From Terebella lapidaria (Eukaryota; Annelida; Polychaeta; Terebellida; Terebellidae), in contig OX424569.1 in assembly GCA_949152475.1 (NCBI GenBank), positions 29,309,950 to 29,373,949 of the forward strand: 64,000 nt of DNA, read 5' to 3'. The position numbers and the translations under genes are program-made. This document shows, one piece after another, positions 35,142 to 46,077 of the stretch. The notes beneath the pieces are model-generated. The model was not told the origin of the DNA. It saw nothing but the letters and a program-made list of their open reading frames with translations, and searched no databases. Each line of letters starts with the position of its first letter. Position 1 is the stretch's first letter.

Positions 35142-35881
35142 CTGTGGCTATGGAATATTTTCACAGTACCGAGATATCTTTATTTAATTAAGCAGTATAT
35201 GATTTTTTCAATACTCTAAATTATATTATACGTTTTCTTTATTAAGCATAATTTTCAAATATATGTAAATATTTATTATAAAACACTGACGCTGTAACAA
35301 AAAGTCCACGCCTGGTCTGTCAACGAGAACAAACAACTTTTTCCACTATCATATTAATTTTCATACGATTTTTGAGCGTTCGGTATTACCCCCCATACAT
35401 GTTCGGATATACCCCCTGGAGTTTCACCACAAGGGGGTATTATCGAACGCCGATTTATTTCTCAAACTAAGGAAATTTTAGCATTTTCAGAAATATTTAC
35501 TAATACCATTACGATCTATACACCGTGATAGTCACTATACTGATAACTAGCCAGTTGAACGTTATGACATAGCCTCATAGTGCACTCACAAGTACGACAG
35601 CAACACAAACTGGTGCGTGTTTGGATTTTTTTTAATCTCCCGCGCAAATTACACGAATCCACCTGGCGAGTATTGTCGCAAACGAAGTTTATTTTTAACC
35701 AATCAAAATCGATGAAAAAATTAGCTGTTCGCCTATAATAAAAAGTTGTTTTGGTGGGTGGAAAGTTGTGCTTGGCGAGAAAAAACACAAACGCATTGTG
35801 ATATATAATATTTTATTAAAAAATACACTTAACGATAAGTGTTTGATAATACCCTCTGTTCGGTAATACCCGACTTTACTC
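35142..35881. promoter_or_regulatory. Right terminal region of pogo element, likely promoter side
   Basis: Both genes read leftward from this end, so the promoter is expected here or just inside it. Inverted TACCGAAC-type sites occur at about 35,378-35,390 (GTTCGGTATTACC), 35,401-35,412 (GTTCGGATATACC) and 35,437-35,449 (GTATTATCGAACG), and in the terminal repeat. A minus-strand frame of 90 codons (35,516-35,788) has no recognisable features and I do not call it a gene. Confidence 0.45.
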
Positions 35882-35883
35882 TA

Positions 35884-37954
35884 GTCTTAATCCTTTTACA
35901 AGTTACCGACATGCACGAAACATTTCGCTCTCAACGATAACATGAATAATTGTTAAGTGATTTCATAATAAGTACTCAGCGCTGGTTATAATAAATAGTG
36001 AAAACATTGTCTGGAAGATGCACAGGAGGTTTCACTCTGGTATCAACGCAATGATTAAACGAACCATAGCATATTTCAATACTCCACACACTTCCGATTC
36101 TTTGGTATTTTAATGTGAAAATAAAAATGTGAAAATGATTACTCAATGATGCATGCTCATTTGCCTTTAAGGGTGGATGCTGAACTGAACCTATATAGTT
36201 ATAAAATTACTCACTCCGTGCAATTTCGCCTTCCAAATGAGCTACAAAATTTCCCAAAATGCAATTCGTGCACAATCAGCCCCAAGCCATTGTAGCAGAT
36301 GGAATCGAGATATTGGCATGTTGTAAACCAATCCAATCAGCTCACTGAATGATTTATCGCAGTTCTTGATTTAATACAGTTCCACCTCTTCATCAATCGA
36401 ACATTTGTTTTTCTTCATTCAATATTACCTAATCTCTTTCTGGTTTGTAGTGTCAACGCACTATTTTGACCATAGCAATTGGTGGTTCTAATGCTATAAA
36501 TATTCTGCCTTTCACATACTTTTCCATCATCGCATATAGCGTATCATTCACTGGCCTACATAATGAAGTACCAATTAAGTAAAGAGTGCATTGACGTTTG
36601 TAAACGACTTGTGACAGATTAAATGTCTACCTGTGGCTAGAAGCAACAGTATTCTACTTGCGTCAAGTCACAAAGAACCACCCACGCATAGACTGGTTAG
36701 TCTGAATGGAGTTCGAAAATTATAAACACAATTGCTGTATATGCGGAACATACTTTCTATACTGTAATTTAGTTTAATATCATAGCAAGTATATATAATA
36801 ATTTATATAATCATGAGTGTTGAGGACATGAATATATTTTTCGTTGTTAGTACTGTAGACTTATTTTGTGAGGGAATTAAAGAGTCATGTGGCTCCATGT
36901 ATTGCACCACTAGTTTTATCGTTATTACACTCATGACGTCATATAGCTTAATTATTATGCAAGGCTCTATATACAAATGTCAATTGCTGGTAACCAAGAT
37001 TATGGCATTATATGAAAGGATTTCTTTATCATGTTCTGTATTCCATCCATGGTTCATAATCTCAGGAAGATAAGCAATCATTATTCTAATTGAAGTCTCG
37101 ATTAATATTGTATATGGAATATTGTATTTTCTACTTGGTATGATGATCATACGCACCTTCTGAATAAGGATTTGCATGTTCCTACAGCATTGCAGAAGAT
37201 ACATTATATAAATAGTTATATGCATGAGGGTAATCCCCAGGGCGTGAAATCTACATATACCTACATGATATATGGGTTATAAAGGTATTATATGCGTAGA
37301 TTCAGGGGGATTTGATATCAATGTTCATTCGATGTCGTTGGTTGAGGGTGGTGATTAAATTCAAGAACTGCAGACAACAGGCAAATATTGTCACCATGCT
37401 TCTGACTGAGAGAGCTAACTACTTACTCTGGCCATTTGAAAGCAAAAGTATCACTGATAAATTTCAGATTATTTCGTTTTGTTGTGGTCTAAAAGAATTG
37501 CTTTTAGTGTTTTTGTGGTATAATTCATAGGACATTTGTTTGATGCATATTTCAGAACATGAAGTCTGTTGTCTTTCTCCAAAATTCGAGCTGCTTATAC
37601 ATGGAAAGGAAATACGTTTTCATTACCAACACCTTTTCACCATCAACAGCGAAATTGTATTTCATGTATTACATGTATTTCAGATATAGGTCTGGAAAGC
37701 ATAAGTGCTGATCGATGACAAATTCCCTTAAGTTTATTTGGACTGGGGAAAAGCACGTGACGCCTCCCTATCGTTAAAGATGGGGTGCATTTAATATGAT
37801 TACTTTAGGTATATAAACGAGGTTTTTAATTCATAATAGTATCCATACACGATGGAGATATACAAAGCTGTTGTAAAAGATTCAAAGTTCAAAGTTTGGA
37901 AAGTTGGAATTGTTCATATACAGATATAACCGTGATCAATTGTAGGAGAAGTTC
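35884..37954. other. Gene-less right flank of pogo element in unit A
   Basis: This matches 57,238-59,308 with a constant offset of 21,354 and no difference that I saw. Parts are homologous to about 17,220-18,130 of the older unit. Open frames such as 36,813-37,073 and 36,980-37,225 overlap on opposite strands and are not kept in the older copy. Confidence 0.5.
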
Positions 37955-38155
37955 ATGATGAGAAAATATGATGATTGTTATGTTTTCCGCTCACAATCAG
38001 CCAACACATGTACACACTTTAGTTTTGATGAATGGGAAGAAATTATCACATCTTTGGTGTCAAGCTATCATTTTCCCATTGCGATAAATAACAAATTCCC
38101 TGTGGACAGCTGCACACTCAATCAAATTCATATCACAAAATCTGGTTACGTTTGA
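37955..38155 (+). pseudogene. FDEWEE-family relic ORF, unit A
   Basis: This 66-residue frame contains HFSFDEWEEIITSLVSSYHF and PIAINNKFPVDSCTLNQI. Relative to the copy at 18,512 a length change after ITKSGY ends the frame early, while the DNA beyond still encodes the older C-terminus in another frame. The function is unknown. Confidence 0.3.
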
Positions 38156-38276
38156 CAGATTAATATCTTTGTCTCTGAAGTATGACAATGCATACATATA
38201 TACTGCCTGTAAAAAGTCTTTAATTGTTTTACCATATACATCATTGATGAGGCAATAGTCAGTCTACAATGACAAA

Positions 38277-38636
38277 TTGCACACCACCATGACTCTATTT
38301 TTTGTTCTCCTTATTTCTATCATGTTTGTTGTAATTATTGGATGTATGGGTGAAGATGTCATCCAATGCGAGGTTGAATACAAGAATATGGCAAAATTTC
38401 ACGTTTTTGGGAGAAAATGTTTGTGGTCAATCTTTCCTCAAGATACGCAACTGGCCATAACACTGAGTGTTGAATGGGATCGTATTCTACAACCTGATTT
38501 CGTGATATTTGTGATATTATTCACAACAATGCTATTCACAAAGGGGACTAGATTTATGGTTATTTCTTTTTATGTATTTACAAATTCCATGAGAACATCT
38601 GTTTTGGAAAACAGTAATGGTACCTGTAAATTATGA
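38277..38636 (+). pseudogene. SVEWDR-family relic ORF with signal-peptide-like start, unit A
   Basis: The 119-residue frame begins MHTTMTLFFVLLISIMFVVI, a hydrophobic stretch like a signal peptide. It continues with EDVIQCEVEYKNMAKFHVFG and SVEWDRILQPDF, then ends in a second hydrophobic stretch. Compared with 18,933-19,262 it lacks about 100 bases after QPDF. It could be a decayed secreted protein. An identical copy is at 59,631. I recognise no family. Confidence 0.3.
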
Positions 38637-38918
38637 ATTGGAAACATCCTGGTAATAACAAACGTAGAATACAACATTTTGCAATGGGAACAAAACCCGA
38701 CTAAATAATTCATCAAAAGACACACTGGCGTCATCAGGGGCAGACAGTGTGTTGAATGTAATTGTCTCTACTGTACACCTCCTGGAATTAGTATACAACT
38801 GCCCAACAACAAATGAAAATAATTTAGAAATCCGAAACAAACCCCATGGAATAGATATATGACACGTACATGAGTACCTAATCACAAGCCAAAAGACAAC
38901 TGAGTTGATAACTTTCAT
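38631..38918 (-). pseudogene. Minus-strand relic ORF, unit A
   Basis: The frame reads VVGQLYTNSRRCTVETITFN and SAPDDASVSFDELFSRVLF, equivalent to 19,280-19,585. It stays open across the older and younger units, which is the only support for coding. The same DNA lies between two plus-strand relics. Confidence 0.25.
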
Positions 38919-39239
38919 TATCTCAACTCATACATGCAATATTTACATGTGCATGAAGCATGGTGTACATGGGCAGAACAAATAGGTGTACAATATGGTA
39001 TGCTATTTGTCATTGTAAACTGATTATTGCCTGATCAATGATGAATATGATAAAGCGATTACAGAGTTTTGACGGGCAGTATAATTACAGTGCTATGACC
39101 GATAAAATATCCAAATGTGTGTTAGTGTTATTGTCTTTCTTTTCATACCCTGACAATGAGAATGTACAATAATATGAACATTTCCCGCAACTAATCACTT
39201 TACTACTCCTGATCAGTCTGATCAGTTGATACGAATTAC

Positions 39240-39397
39240 GGAAATAATAGTAAATAAATCTCACAGCACTCGTTATGTTATTGGTGTTTTCTATGTAGCA
39301 ATCAGAGTTTTGGTTGAGGAAATAATTAGCACATAATGAATCATTGATACAGTGTTCGTACCATCTCTGTGTGGCGTCAGCTTCCTCAGATATGAAT
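39240..39397 (-). pseudogene. Cysteine-rich relic interrupted by ISL2EU
   Basis: On the minus strand the frame reads ISEEADATQRWYEHCINDS, then LCANYFLNQNSDCYIENTN, the best preserved copy of the PAN-like relic. The ISL2EU element inserted inside it, and the rest continues beyond 46,076. The uninterrupted copy is at 60,590-60,815, where a stop occurs a little upstream of this part. Confidence 0.3.
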
Positions 39398-39408
39398 TGT
39401 ACATTTTC
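39398..39408. repeat. ISL2EU left terminal inverted repeat
   Basis: TGTACATTTTC is paired with the inverted end at 46,065-46,075. The terminal repeats are short and imperfect. Confidence 0.8.
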
Positions 39409-39457
39409 ATCTTCAATAAAAACCGTAAAACACGTAGCAGTTAAAACGTCGAATTCA

Positions 39458-39470
39458 ACTTCCGGTAAGG
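39458..39470. repeat. Subterminal inverted repeat, left, with ETS-like site
   Basis: ACTTCCGGTAAGG is repeated exactly in inverse orientation at 46,014-46,026. The distances are 60 bp from the left end and 49 bp from the right end. The core ACTTCCGG is the reverse complement of CCGGAAGT, the consensus of ETS-family factors common in animal promoters. The left copy lies 85 bp upstream of the transposase ATG. Confidence 0.7.
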
Positions 39471-39554
39471 ATATCGCTAAGGTAAACAAAGTCAAGGTCG
39501 GAGCTGTCAAGTGGTTGATCAATTTGTTGATGTGCGAATGAAACGCGATAAAAC

Positions 39555-41870
39555 ATGGAAAAAGAAAATTTGTGGCACTTAACGCAGAAGAATCTCGCGG
39601 AGATGTGCAAGCAGCGCGCTTTAAAGTGTACAGGTTCGAAATCCTCACTGATAAATAGGCTAGGAGATGCCGACCATAACAGTGACGCTGATGCACCTGT
39701 GGCTGATAGCGCCGGTGCTACTGATCGTGACACCCAAGAGGACAGACTCGATTGTATCGATCATAGCTATTTTTGTAGCTCTACACGTATTGCAACCGCA
39801 CACAGGTTCGTTGTCGTTTTATTTGCAACAATTATTGTAGGTAAAAAGCCTATATGAAAATGTATATCATGTAATATTACTGATAGTGTACCTATAAATA
39901 AATGTATAAAATTTTATTAATATTTTTTATCTCATTTTTTTTTGTATCTGAAATAAAAATTCAGGAAAAATACATAAGTTTGACGACATAAAAGGTGCAC
40001 TTTGCTGAACAACGACTATTTTAATGTATTATCTATCTCCTGTTTTTCAGGTGCAAACAGGCAACTCCCAGGTCATCAAAAACAAAAGCAATATATTGCT
40101 GTGTGCCTGAGTGTCCCAATAACAGCCATTCACAGAACACCAAGATGCATCGGTAAACATATTTCATGATTAAATTGCATTCAAATTGAATCATTTCATA
40201 GCAATATATGTAATTGTATGATATAGTCAACATATTTAATGGTAATACATTTCATTCATTCAGAATACCAGCTGGTCGAGAAAGGAAAGCCATAAGAAAA
40301 CTGTGGATATCGAAGCTGAAGACAGTGCGAGCTGACCTAGTACTTTCTAACGGGACTAGAGTCTGCTCAGCACACTTTGTTGAAGATGACTACGATAATG
40401 ACAATCTGAAAAATGACAGCTTCCCGTCCATATTCCCCAGAAAGCCTAAAAAGTCCAAATCAACCAGAATCAACCCACTAGACCGGGTTCGACAGTGCAT
40501 GGATCGAGGTATTTAATATTGATGTAAAATATTGACATCTCCAATGATAGGTACATGATGAACATTACTTGTATTAGCAATCATGAATGATAAATATAAG
40601 ATATCATACTGCATTGATTACTTACGCAAAGTATAAATAAAGGAAACTTAATAAAATTGTTTATATTCCAGATGAGGAATTTTCTGCAACGACCGAAAGT
40701 CAGATCCCATGCGAAGATATGGAAGTTGATGAACAAGACCTTGAAATGAAAACAGAAGAAACTTCACAGAGATCACAGAGCACACAGACGGACATGGACA
40801 TCAGCTGTAATTGCAGAAGAATATCTGCTGGAGTCTCCGTGGGAATTCAGACATCATTACCAGACATCAACATCAATGACCTGAGGGGAAATGACAAGAA
40901 GACAAGATTTTTCACTGGCTTTGTCAACTTTCGAATGTTTATGTTGATGTTGAACCTAATTCTGAAACACTCAAAGGACAGACTGAATTACTGGAATGGA
41001 GAATCTTCCTTGAACCAGAAAGCTTATCACAATGAAGGAGTAGCTAAGTCTGGACCAAAGAGGCAACTTTCGTCCTCCGCAGAATTCTTGATGACAATGT
41101 TGTGGTATAGACTTGGTCTGCTTGAAAGCCATCTTGGATACATATTCAAGATATCTACATCGACAGTTTCGAGGGTCCTGACAACCTGGACACAGTGCAT
41201 ATACGAACATTCATGCAGTTTAGTTGTATGGCCTTCGAAGGAATCAATTTTGAAAAACATCCCTATCCATTTCATCAATCACAGTCATGTTCACACCATT
41301 CTTGATTGCACAGAATTCTTCATGGAAAAACCATCCGGCTTACAAGCACAAGCTCTAACTTGGAGTGAGTACAAACATCATAACACTATTAAAATATGTG
41401 TTGGAGTCACAAACATTGGTTTAGTCAATTATATCAGTAAAGGCTGGGGAGGCAGAGCCAGTGACCGATTCATCCTGGAGAAGGAAGGAATACTCCAACA
41501 GATCCCAAATGGAATGGCTGTGATGGCGGATAAGGGCTTCGAAATTCAAGATCTTCTACCAGAGGGTGTGGACCTAATTCTGCCACCAAAAGTACCTACG
41601 AAAGAGCAAATGTCTGACTATAATTTCTTTAAAACTGTAGACGTCGCTGAACCAAGAATCATTGTGGAGATGAAGATGGAGCAAGGCAAAAACTATCGCC
41701 TCTTACAGACTGTATTCCCAGTGTCAAGGATACCTACTGCACATCAGGCCATCTACAACTGCTTCGCCCTAACCAACCTGCTTCCACCTCTGTTTGCTCC
41801 TTCTACCACACCTAATGAGCCAATTGACTTGCCAATGTTCAGAAATGCAACTAGTCTTTCTAGCACTTAA
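39555..41870 (+). CDS. ISL2EU transposase, SAP-THAP-DDE, four exons
   Basis: Predicted exons are 39,555-39,805, 40,051-40,152, 40,264-40,508 and 40,672-41,870. All junctions are GT/AG, phases agree, and together they give 598 codons plus a stop. Residues about 8-38 form a SAP motif (LTQKNLAEMCKQRAL and SSLINRLGD), a DNA-binding helix pair. Residues about 98-180 form a THAP zinc finger: C101 (or C100) and C105 in exon 2, W132, C152-x2-H155 in exon 3. Exon 4 holds the DDE_Tnp_4 (HARBI-like) catalytic domain: D411 in ILDCTEFF, D464 in GRASDRF, the ADKGF motif at D486, and E532 in IIVEMKM. The ATG has A at -3 and G at +4. The protein should cut and join the element ends in the nucleus. No lesion is visible. 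Exon 1 alone would look like a SAP-only ORF reading into its intron. Confidence 0.88.
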
Positions 41871-42795
41871 ATTTGAATGTATGTCATCCTATGAATGAAT
41901 CCTAGTGATAAGTGTATGTTAATATGTGCAAAATATTTGAGGTATTTCGGTACAAATGCCTTTATGGTTTTGTCAGAAATCTTCTTTTTTTTCTTCAACT
42001 GTTTTTGTTTCGGCATTTCTCGTGTTCCCAGATATTTCGTAAACATTATGTCGTAGAGCGAATTGGAGGGGGCGACCATGTTATAAATATTATAAATTAG
42101 TCTTAACACCGAAATGCCTCCAGGGGATTTTTAGGCCTTGACGTCTAGATTGTAATGAAATTGTACATATGCCTAAAGTCAAAATGAACTTTTATTGTTG
42201 CTTATACATATGTTATCCTATGAATGAACCTCAGTGTTTACAAGTGTATTGTATTTATATGTATTTATTATGGAAGGTTTTTACAAAACAAAATATAAAA
42301 ATGAAAATAAACATCATCAATGATAGCAAAATTTATTACTGTAAATACCAATCAATATTTTGACAAGTACATTTCTTTATGTTGACATACATATTTTTGC
42401 TCTGCCAAAATTCACATGCATACGAGGTACATTGTAAACATGAATTTTAATATATACATTTAAGTTGTAACACAGAAATTGTGTTCGAAAGACAATTTTG
42501 TGTTCGAAATACAATTTCATCATTACAGGCAACTTGCAGCATTTTGATGAAAATTGTAATCATCCTCAGCCTCAAAGTTGTTTTTTCACTGCTATTACTG
42601 ACCATGAATAATACAGTTTTGGTCATACACACGCACTGTTACACAATTTTCAAAGATCTAGTCAGTATCAAGAATTAATGACATGTACCAGTATGTAAAT
42701 GTGGATGAATATTAGCATTTCACATTTTATTAAAACAATCAAATATCATAAAGCTACATCATAACTTTACACAGAATGCAAAACTAGTGCGGTTT
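41871..42795. other. Convergent 3' region between the two ISL2EU genes
   Basis: The two stop codons face each other 925 bp apart. The sequence is AT-rich and has AATAAA-type motifs on both strands that could serve as poly(A) signals, for example AAATAAAC near 42,305 on the plus strand. No further gene is seen. Confidence 0.5.
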
Positions 42796-45114
42796 TCAAC
42801 GAGAAATTTTCCTCATAACCCTTTCTGTGAAGAACTCAGGTACCATGGCATTTGTGTAAAAGTCAGTCAGTTTTGGCATCACTTGGGCCTCCCAAAAATT
42901 CTTGTCAAACTGTATTCTCTGAATAGAGATGTTTCTGAAAATACACAACGCATACACTTACATGTATTAGTCAGCACACAATAAAATTACAATATTATGA
43001 TATTGAAGTGACTGAAACAACTATTGTATATAATTACAGTACCCGATTTTTCTTGAAACAGACTTTAGTTCATAAATGTATGGAATCTAATAGACATCAT
43101 AATACACAATGTACCTGTGCTACTAAAACATCCATATATATCAAACAAATAAATATTATCATACCTGCGAGTGAAGACAACAAGATCCACCCATTGCAAC
43201 TGGCAAACAGCCATCTGGCCTTGTACTTGGTAGTGGTAGTCATGATTCTCAAGGAGCGTAGGTGTGTCATCCTTCAGCTCACAGCAGGATCCTTGCTCGC
43301 TGCACATGTCTTCTGTGGTAACATCTCTAAAGACAAATGTATCATAAACACTGAACATCAACAAAATTCTTTGTAAAATAATAACATTTACTTAAACAGC
43401 ATCTACTTATTTATGACTAGATCTACCAATGTAAAATATGCAATAATATGACATTTTTATATACATAATTAAAGTTTGTATTGGAGACTATTAATTCAAA
43501 ACAAAAAACAAACCTTAGTAACTTACTAAAGTTAGGATGAAACAGTAACATAAGTCAGTTGATCACATGTGCACAGACACTGAAAAAAAAATAATCTGAT
43601 AAACACAGAACGTATAACACATACGTATATTTAAATACACGTATTAGTAAATAATTTACTGTATATATTCTTGTTTTTTCACACCTGAATTTCCATGGAC
43701 ATTTGATTTCCAGACCACCAGTTCCGCAGATCTCGCAGGACACCAGACCATCCATACTGGCACCAAGGAATGGCCAGGTTGGCGACACAACGAGTCCTAT
43801 GGGCTTCACCTTGACGGGCTTGCTCCCTCCAACTGACTGACTGTGAAACTTTTCATGATGACATTTCACGTACTGCCTCCGAGCTTTTGACTCGTTCCGG
43901 ATCCCATGCATGATGGCTTTCGTTCTGGGGACTGAGACATAGCCACACAGGTACTTGAGCAAGCCATCGGGAGCTGTGGTTGGCCTTCTCTTGCAGACTT
44001 TGCCAAAATTTGATGCTGTCAGAATTTTTGTTCTGAAAATTTTCCAGTTGTGATTCAGTCTTTGACCACGTGTGGATGCCTCAACTCTGATGCTGTCCTT
44101 CACAGAAACATTCAGGTCTTCTACAAAGTCCAAGAAGTAGTCGGTGACTGTTGCGAGATCAACATCATCAGCGAACTTGCATGGTGGTTCGTAATACTTC
44201 ATGACATCTGTGATATCAGTGCTGCTCAGTTTTTCAGACAAATAGAGCACGCAGTCTGGGTTCACATCCGCTAGTCCCTCCAACAGTTCTTCTTTGAAAC
44301 TTTTATTATGAGATTCATCCAGGTTGCAAGGACTTGCTTTGTACACATCAGGCCAAGGCTTTGGAACTATGTTGTCTTTACCCGGGCGCCAATTAATGTC
44401 TGGCAGGGTCTGTGCTTCGAGCTTACTCGAGGATTTCAGTGTCGGAACAGACCACTCACACAATTTTGAGGTACATGGGCTTCTCAATCGTACAAGACGT
44501 AGCAATACACCACCCACATGTGAACAATAGCCGGTTGCACCCACTTTGCAGTCACATTTACCTCCAGTAACCATACCTGTATCAGTGTACACACTAGCAA
44601 GACAGTCATACAGTCCTTTCCTCATACTTGGCCTCACTTTCCCTTTGAAAACTGTTTGATTGTTCACACTTGTAACTTCCAAATTACCAATATAGATGGT
44701 TTCTGCAGCATACTTCTTTGCTTTGTGTAAATATCGTTTCAGGTTCTTGTGCCCTCCGGTGATTGGATTCTTTCCATGAAGGTAATAGTTTAGCACATCT
44801 TCTTCTCTGATGTTTGGAATGTTTTCTGGTGATATGATATTCCAGTTAGTTGCCGTCTCAAAAATGTTGACTGGTGTGTCCTTCGAGTCACTGTCACCTT
44901 CCTCACTTGATTCAGAATCACTGCTGTCAGAGTTGTCTTGATACCACCTCACTATTCTTCTGGCTAAATCTTCCTTTCTTCTTGCTGATTTGGGTAGCCT
45001 TCGCTTAGTCAGCCACAGCTCCATCTCTTTCGTGGTCCACTTCATGATGTCCTCAAAGGATGGCAGCTCTGTGTCGGAGTCACTGGCAGTTTGAGTAGGA
45101 TTATACTCGGCCAT
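42796..45114 (-). CDS. ISL2EU YqaJ-type nuclease with SAP and SWIM motifs, three exons
   Basis: Predicted exons on the minus strand are 45,114-43,685, 43,326-43,165 and 42,934-42,796. Their junctions are GT/AG with matching phases and give 576 codons plus a stop. Residues about 26-58 are SAP-like (MELWLTKRRLPKSARRKEDL), followed by an acidic Ser/Asp stretch (61-80). A SWIM zinc finger has C187-x-C189 and C197-x-H199. The YqaJ/lambda-exonuclease domain runs from about 345 to the C-terminus with G404-x2-N-E408, D455 in GASMDGL and E469-x-K471 in LEIKCP. Exon 2 supplies HDYHYQVQGQMAV and exon 3 IQFDKNFWEAQVM. The start GCCATGG is a strong Kozak context, and a splice acceptor 26 bases upstream of the ATG suggests a 5' untranslated exon. 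It probably processes DNA ends during transposition. Confidence 0.87.
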
Positions 45115-46013
45115 GGCACTGGTGTCATATCACCTGAAAGTACAAGATTGTCTTTCATGATTCATGTGAAATATGTGCTACCCAAGAAGCTTTATCGCTA
45201 TATAGTCTTACTTACTGAAGCTCAAATGAATAGGAAATTTTGAAATTTTGTGTGTAATTAATTAGACACCATGCCGTAACTTTTCCCCAAATTTCAGCAT
45301 TCTATCTAAAAAATTAGGAAAGTTGGCAATCTAACCCGATGTTATATATTTTGGCTCCAACATAGAATTTCAGAGTCTGCACAAAAAACTTTTATTTTAT
45401 CATGTTGATGTACAAGTTATATATTGCTTCATAATAAACATATTTTTTCAATATACACCGACTATGCCTTCCAACTCCAAATGCCAAATCAATGCGATAG
45501 GTTGATCCTGTATGGGCATAAACACAATAAAATCTCTGAATTTTTAATTGATCCCATTTCCGTCTGAAATTTAACATTGCCATGAATGACATTGGTTTAG
45601 ATTGCCAACTTTTTCAATTTTTGACATAGAAATCTGAAATTCGGTGAAAAAATACAACATGATACCTAATTGAGAAACACAAAATTTCAATTTGATTCGA
45701 TTATCCAAAACAAAATTACGGCCGAAAAGCGTGTTTCACTGTCACTGATGGATGAACTTGACGGGTCCTTCTGCGCTTGACTGATCTATCTACGGAGTAC
45801 GGTACACACTGGATTCAGCAACGAAATGTGTAAAAATCAATTAGCCTCTATTCATCTATTAGTCAATCAACGTGTTCTAACAAGTATAACAATTCTTACT
45901 TGACAACAAATATCGAAGTGGTTAGGTCTTGCATGTTGTAAATTGATAAAATATCTGCATTGTCCGATTGCCTCTGACAGTTTTTGACGCTTCCACGACT
46001 TGCACTCCCTGAC

Positions 46014-46026
46014 CCTTACCGGAAGT
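46014..46026. repeat. Subterminal inverted repeat, right, with ETS-like site
   Basis: CCTTACCGGAAGT is the exact inverse of 39,458-39,470. It lies upstream of the YqaJ gene, so each copy precedes one of the two genes. It could serve both transposase binding and transcription. Confidence 0.7.
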
Positions 46027-46064
46027 CGTTTCATGCCCGTTACAACGCGTAGGCCAAACAATAC

Positions 46065-46075
46065 GAAAATGAGCA
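46065..46075. repeat. ISL2EU right terminal inverted repeat
   Basis: GAAAATGAGCA, inverted TGCTCATTTTC, matches the left end at nine of eleven positions. It is followed by the AT target duplication. Confidence 0.8.
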
Positions 46076-46077
46076 AT

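Larger units (their letters stand above)
25156..35881. mobile_element. Pogo-like DNA transposon with internal tandem duplication
   Basis: The element is flanked by TA on both sides (25,154-25,155 and 35,882-35,883), the usual target duplication of Tc1/mariner/pogo elements. The 24-bp terminal inverted repeats are at 25,156-25,179 and 35,858-35,881, start GAGTAAAGTCG and differ at one position. The interior is present twice: 25,268-30,204 is repeated at 30,205-35,141 (period 4,937 bp). Each copy holds, on the minus strand, a HIRAN-domain ORF and a broken transposase. Without the duplication the element would be 5,789 bp, close to the 5,782 bp of the copy at 51,454. Confidence 0.9.
39398..46075. 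mobile_element. ISL2EU-type DNA transposon, apparently complete
   Basis: The element is 6,678 bp long and flanked by AT at 39,396-39,397 and 46,076-46,077, the 2-bp AT target typical of the ISL2EU superfamily. The ends are TGTACATTTTC (left) and, inverted, TGCTCATTTTC (right), matching at nine of eleven positions. Unit B has the uninterrupted target, GATATGAATTGTTTACAC, at 60,744-60,761. It encodes two convergent genes, a THAP/DDE transposase and a YqaJ nuclease, the known gene content of ISL2EU. Both are open through all predicted exons, so it may be recent and autonomous. Confidence 0.92.

Noticed and set aside
35516..35788. 90-codon minus-strand frame near the right end of the pogo element
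   Set aside because: No recognisable domain. The composition looks random, and the position fits a promoter or leader.
36813..37225. Overlapping frames on both strands, repeated at 58,167-58,579
   Set aside because: The copies are near-identical duplicates, so openness is not independent support, and the older homologue near 17.9 kb does not keep either frame.
39085..39696. 203-codon minus-strand frame across the left end of ISL2EU
   Set aside because: It crosses the insertion boundary, mixing host relic and transposon DNA, and opposes exon 1 of the transposase.
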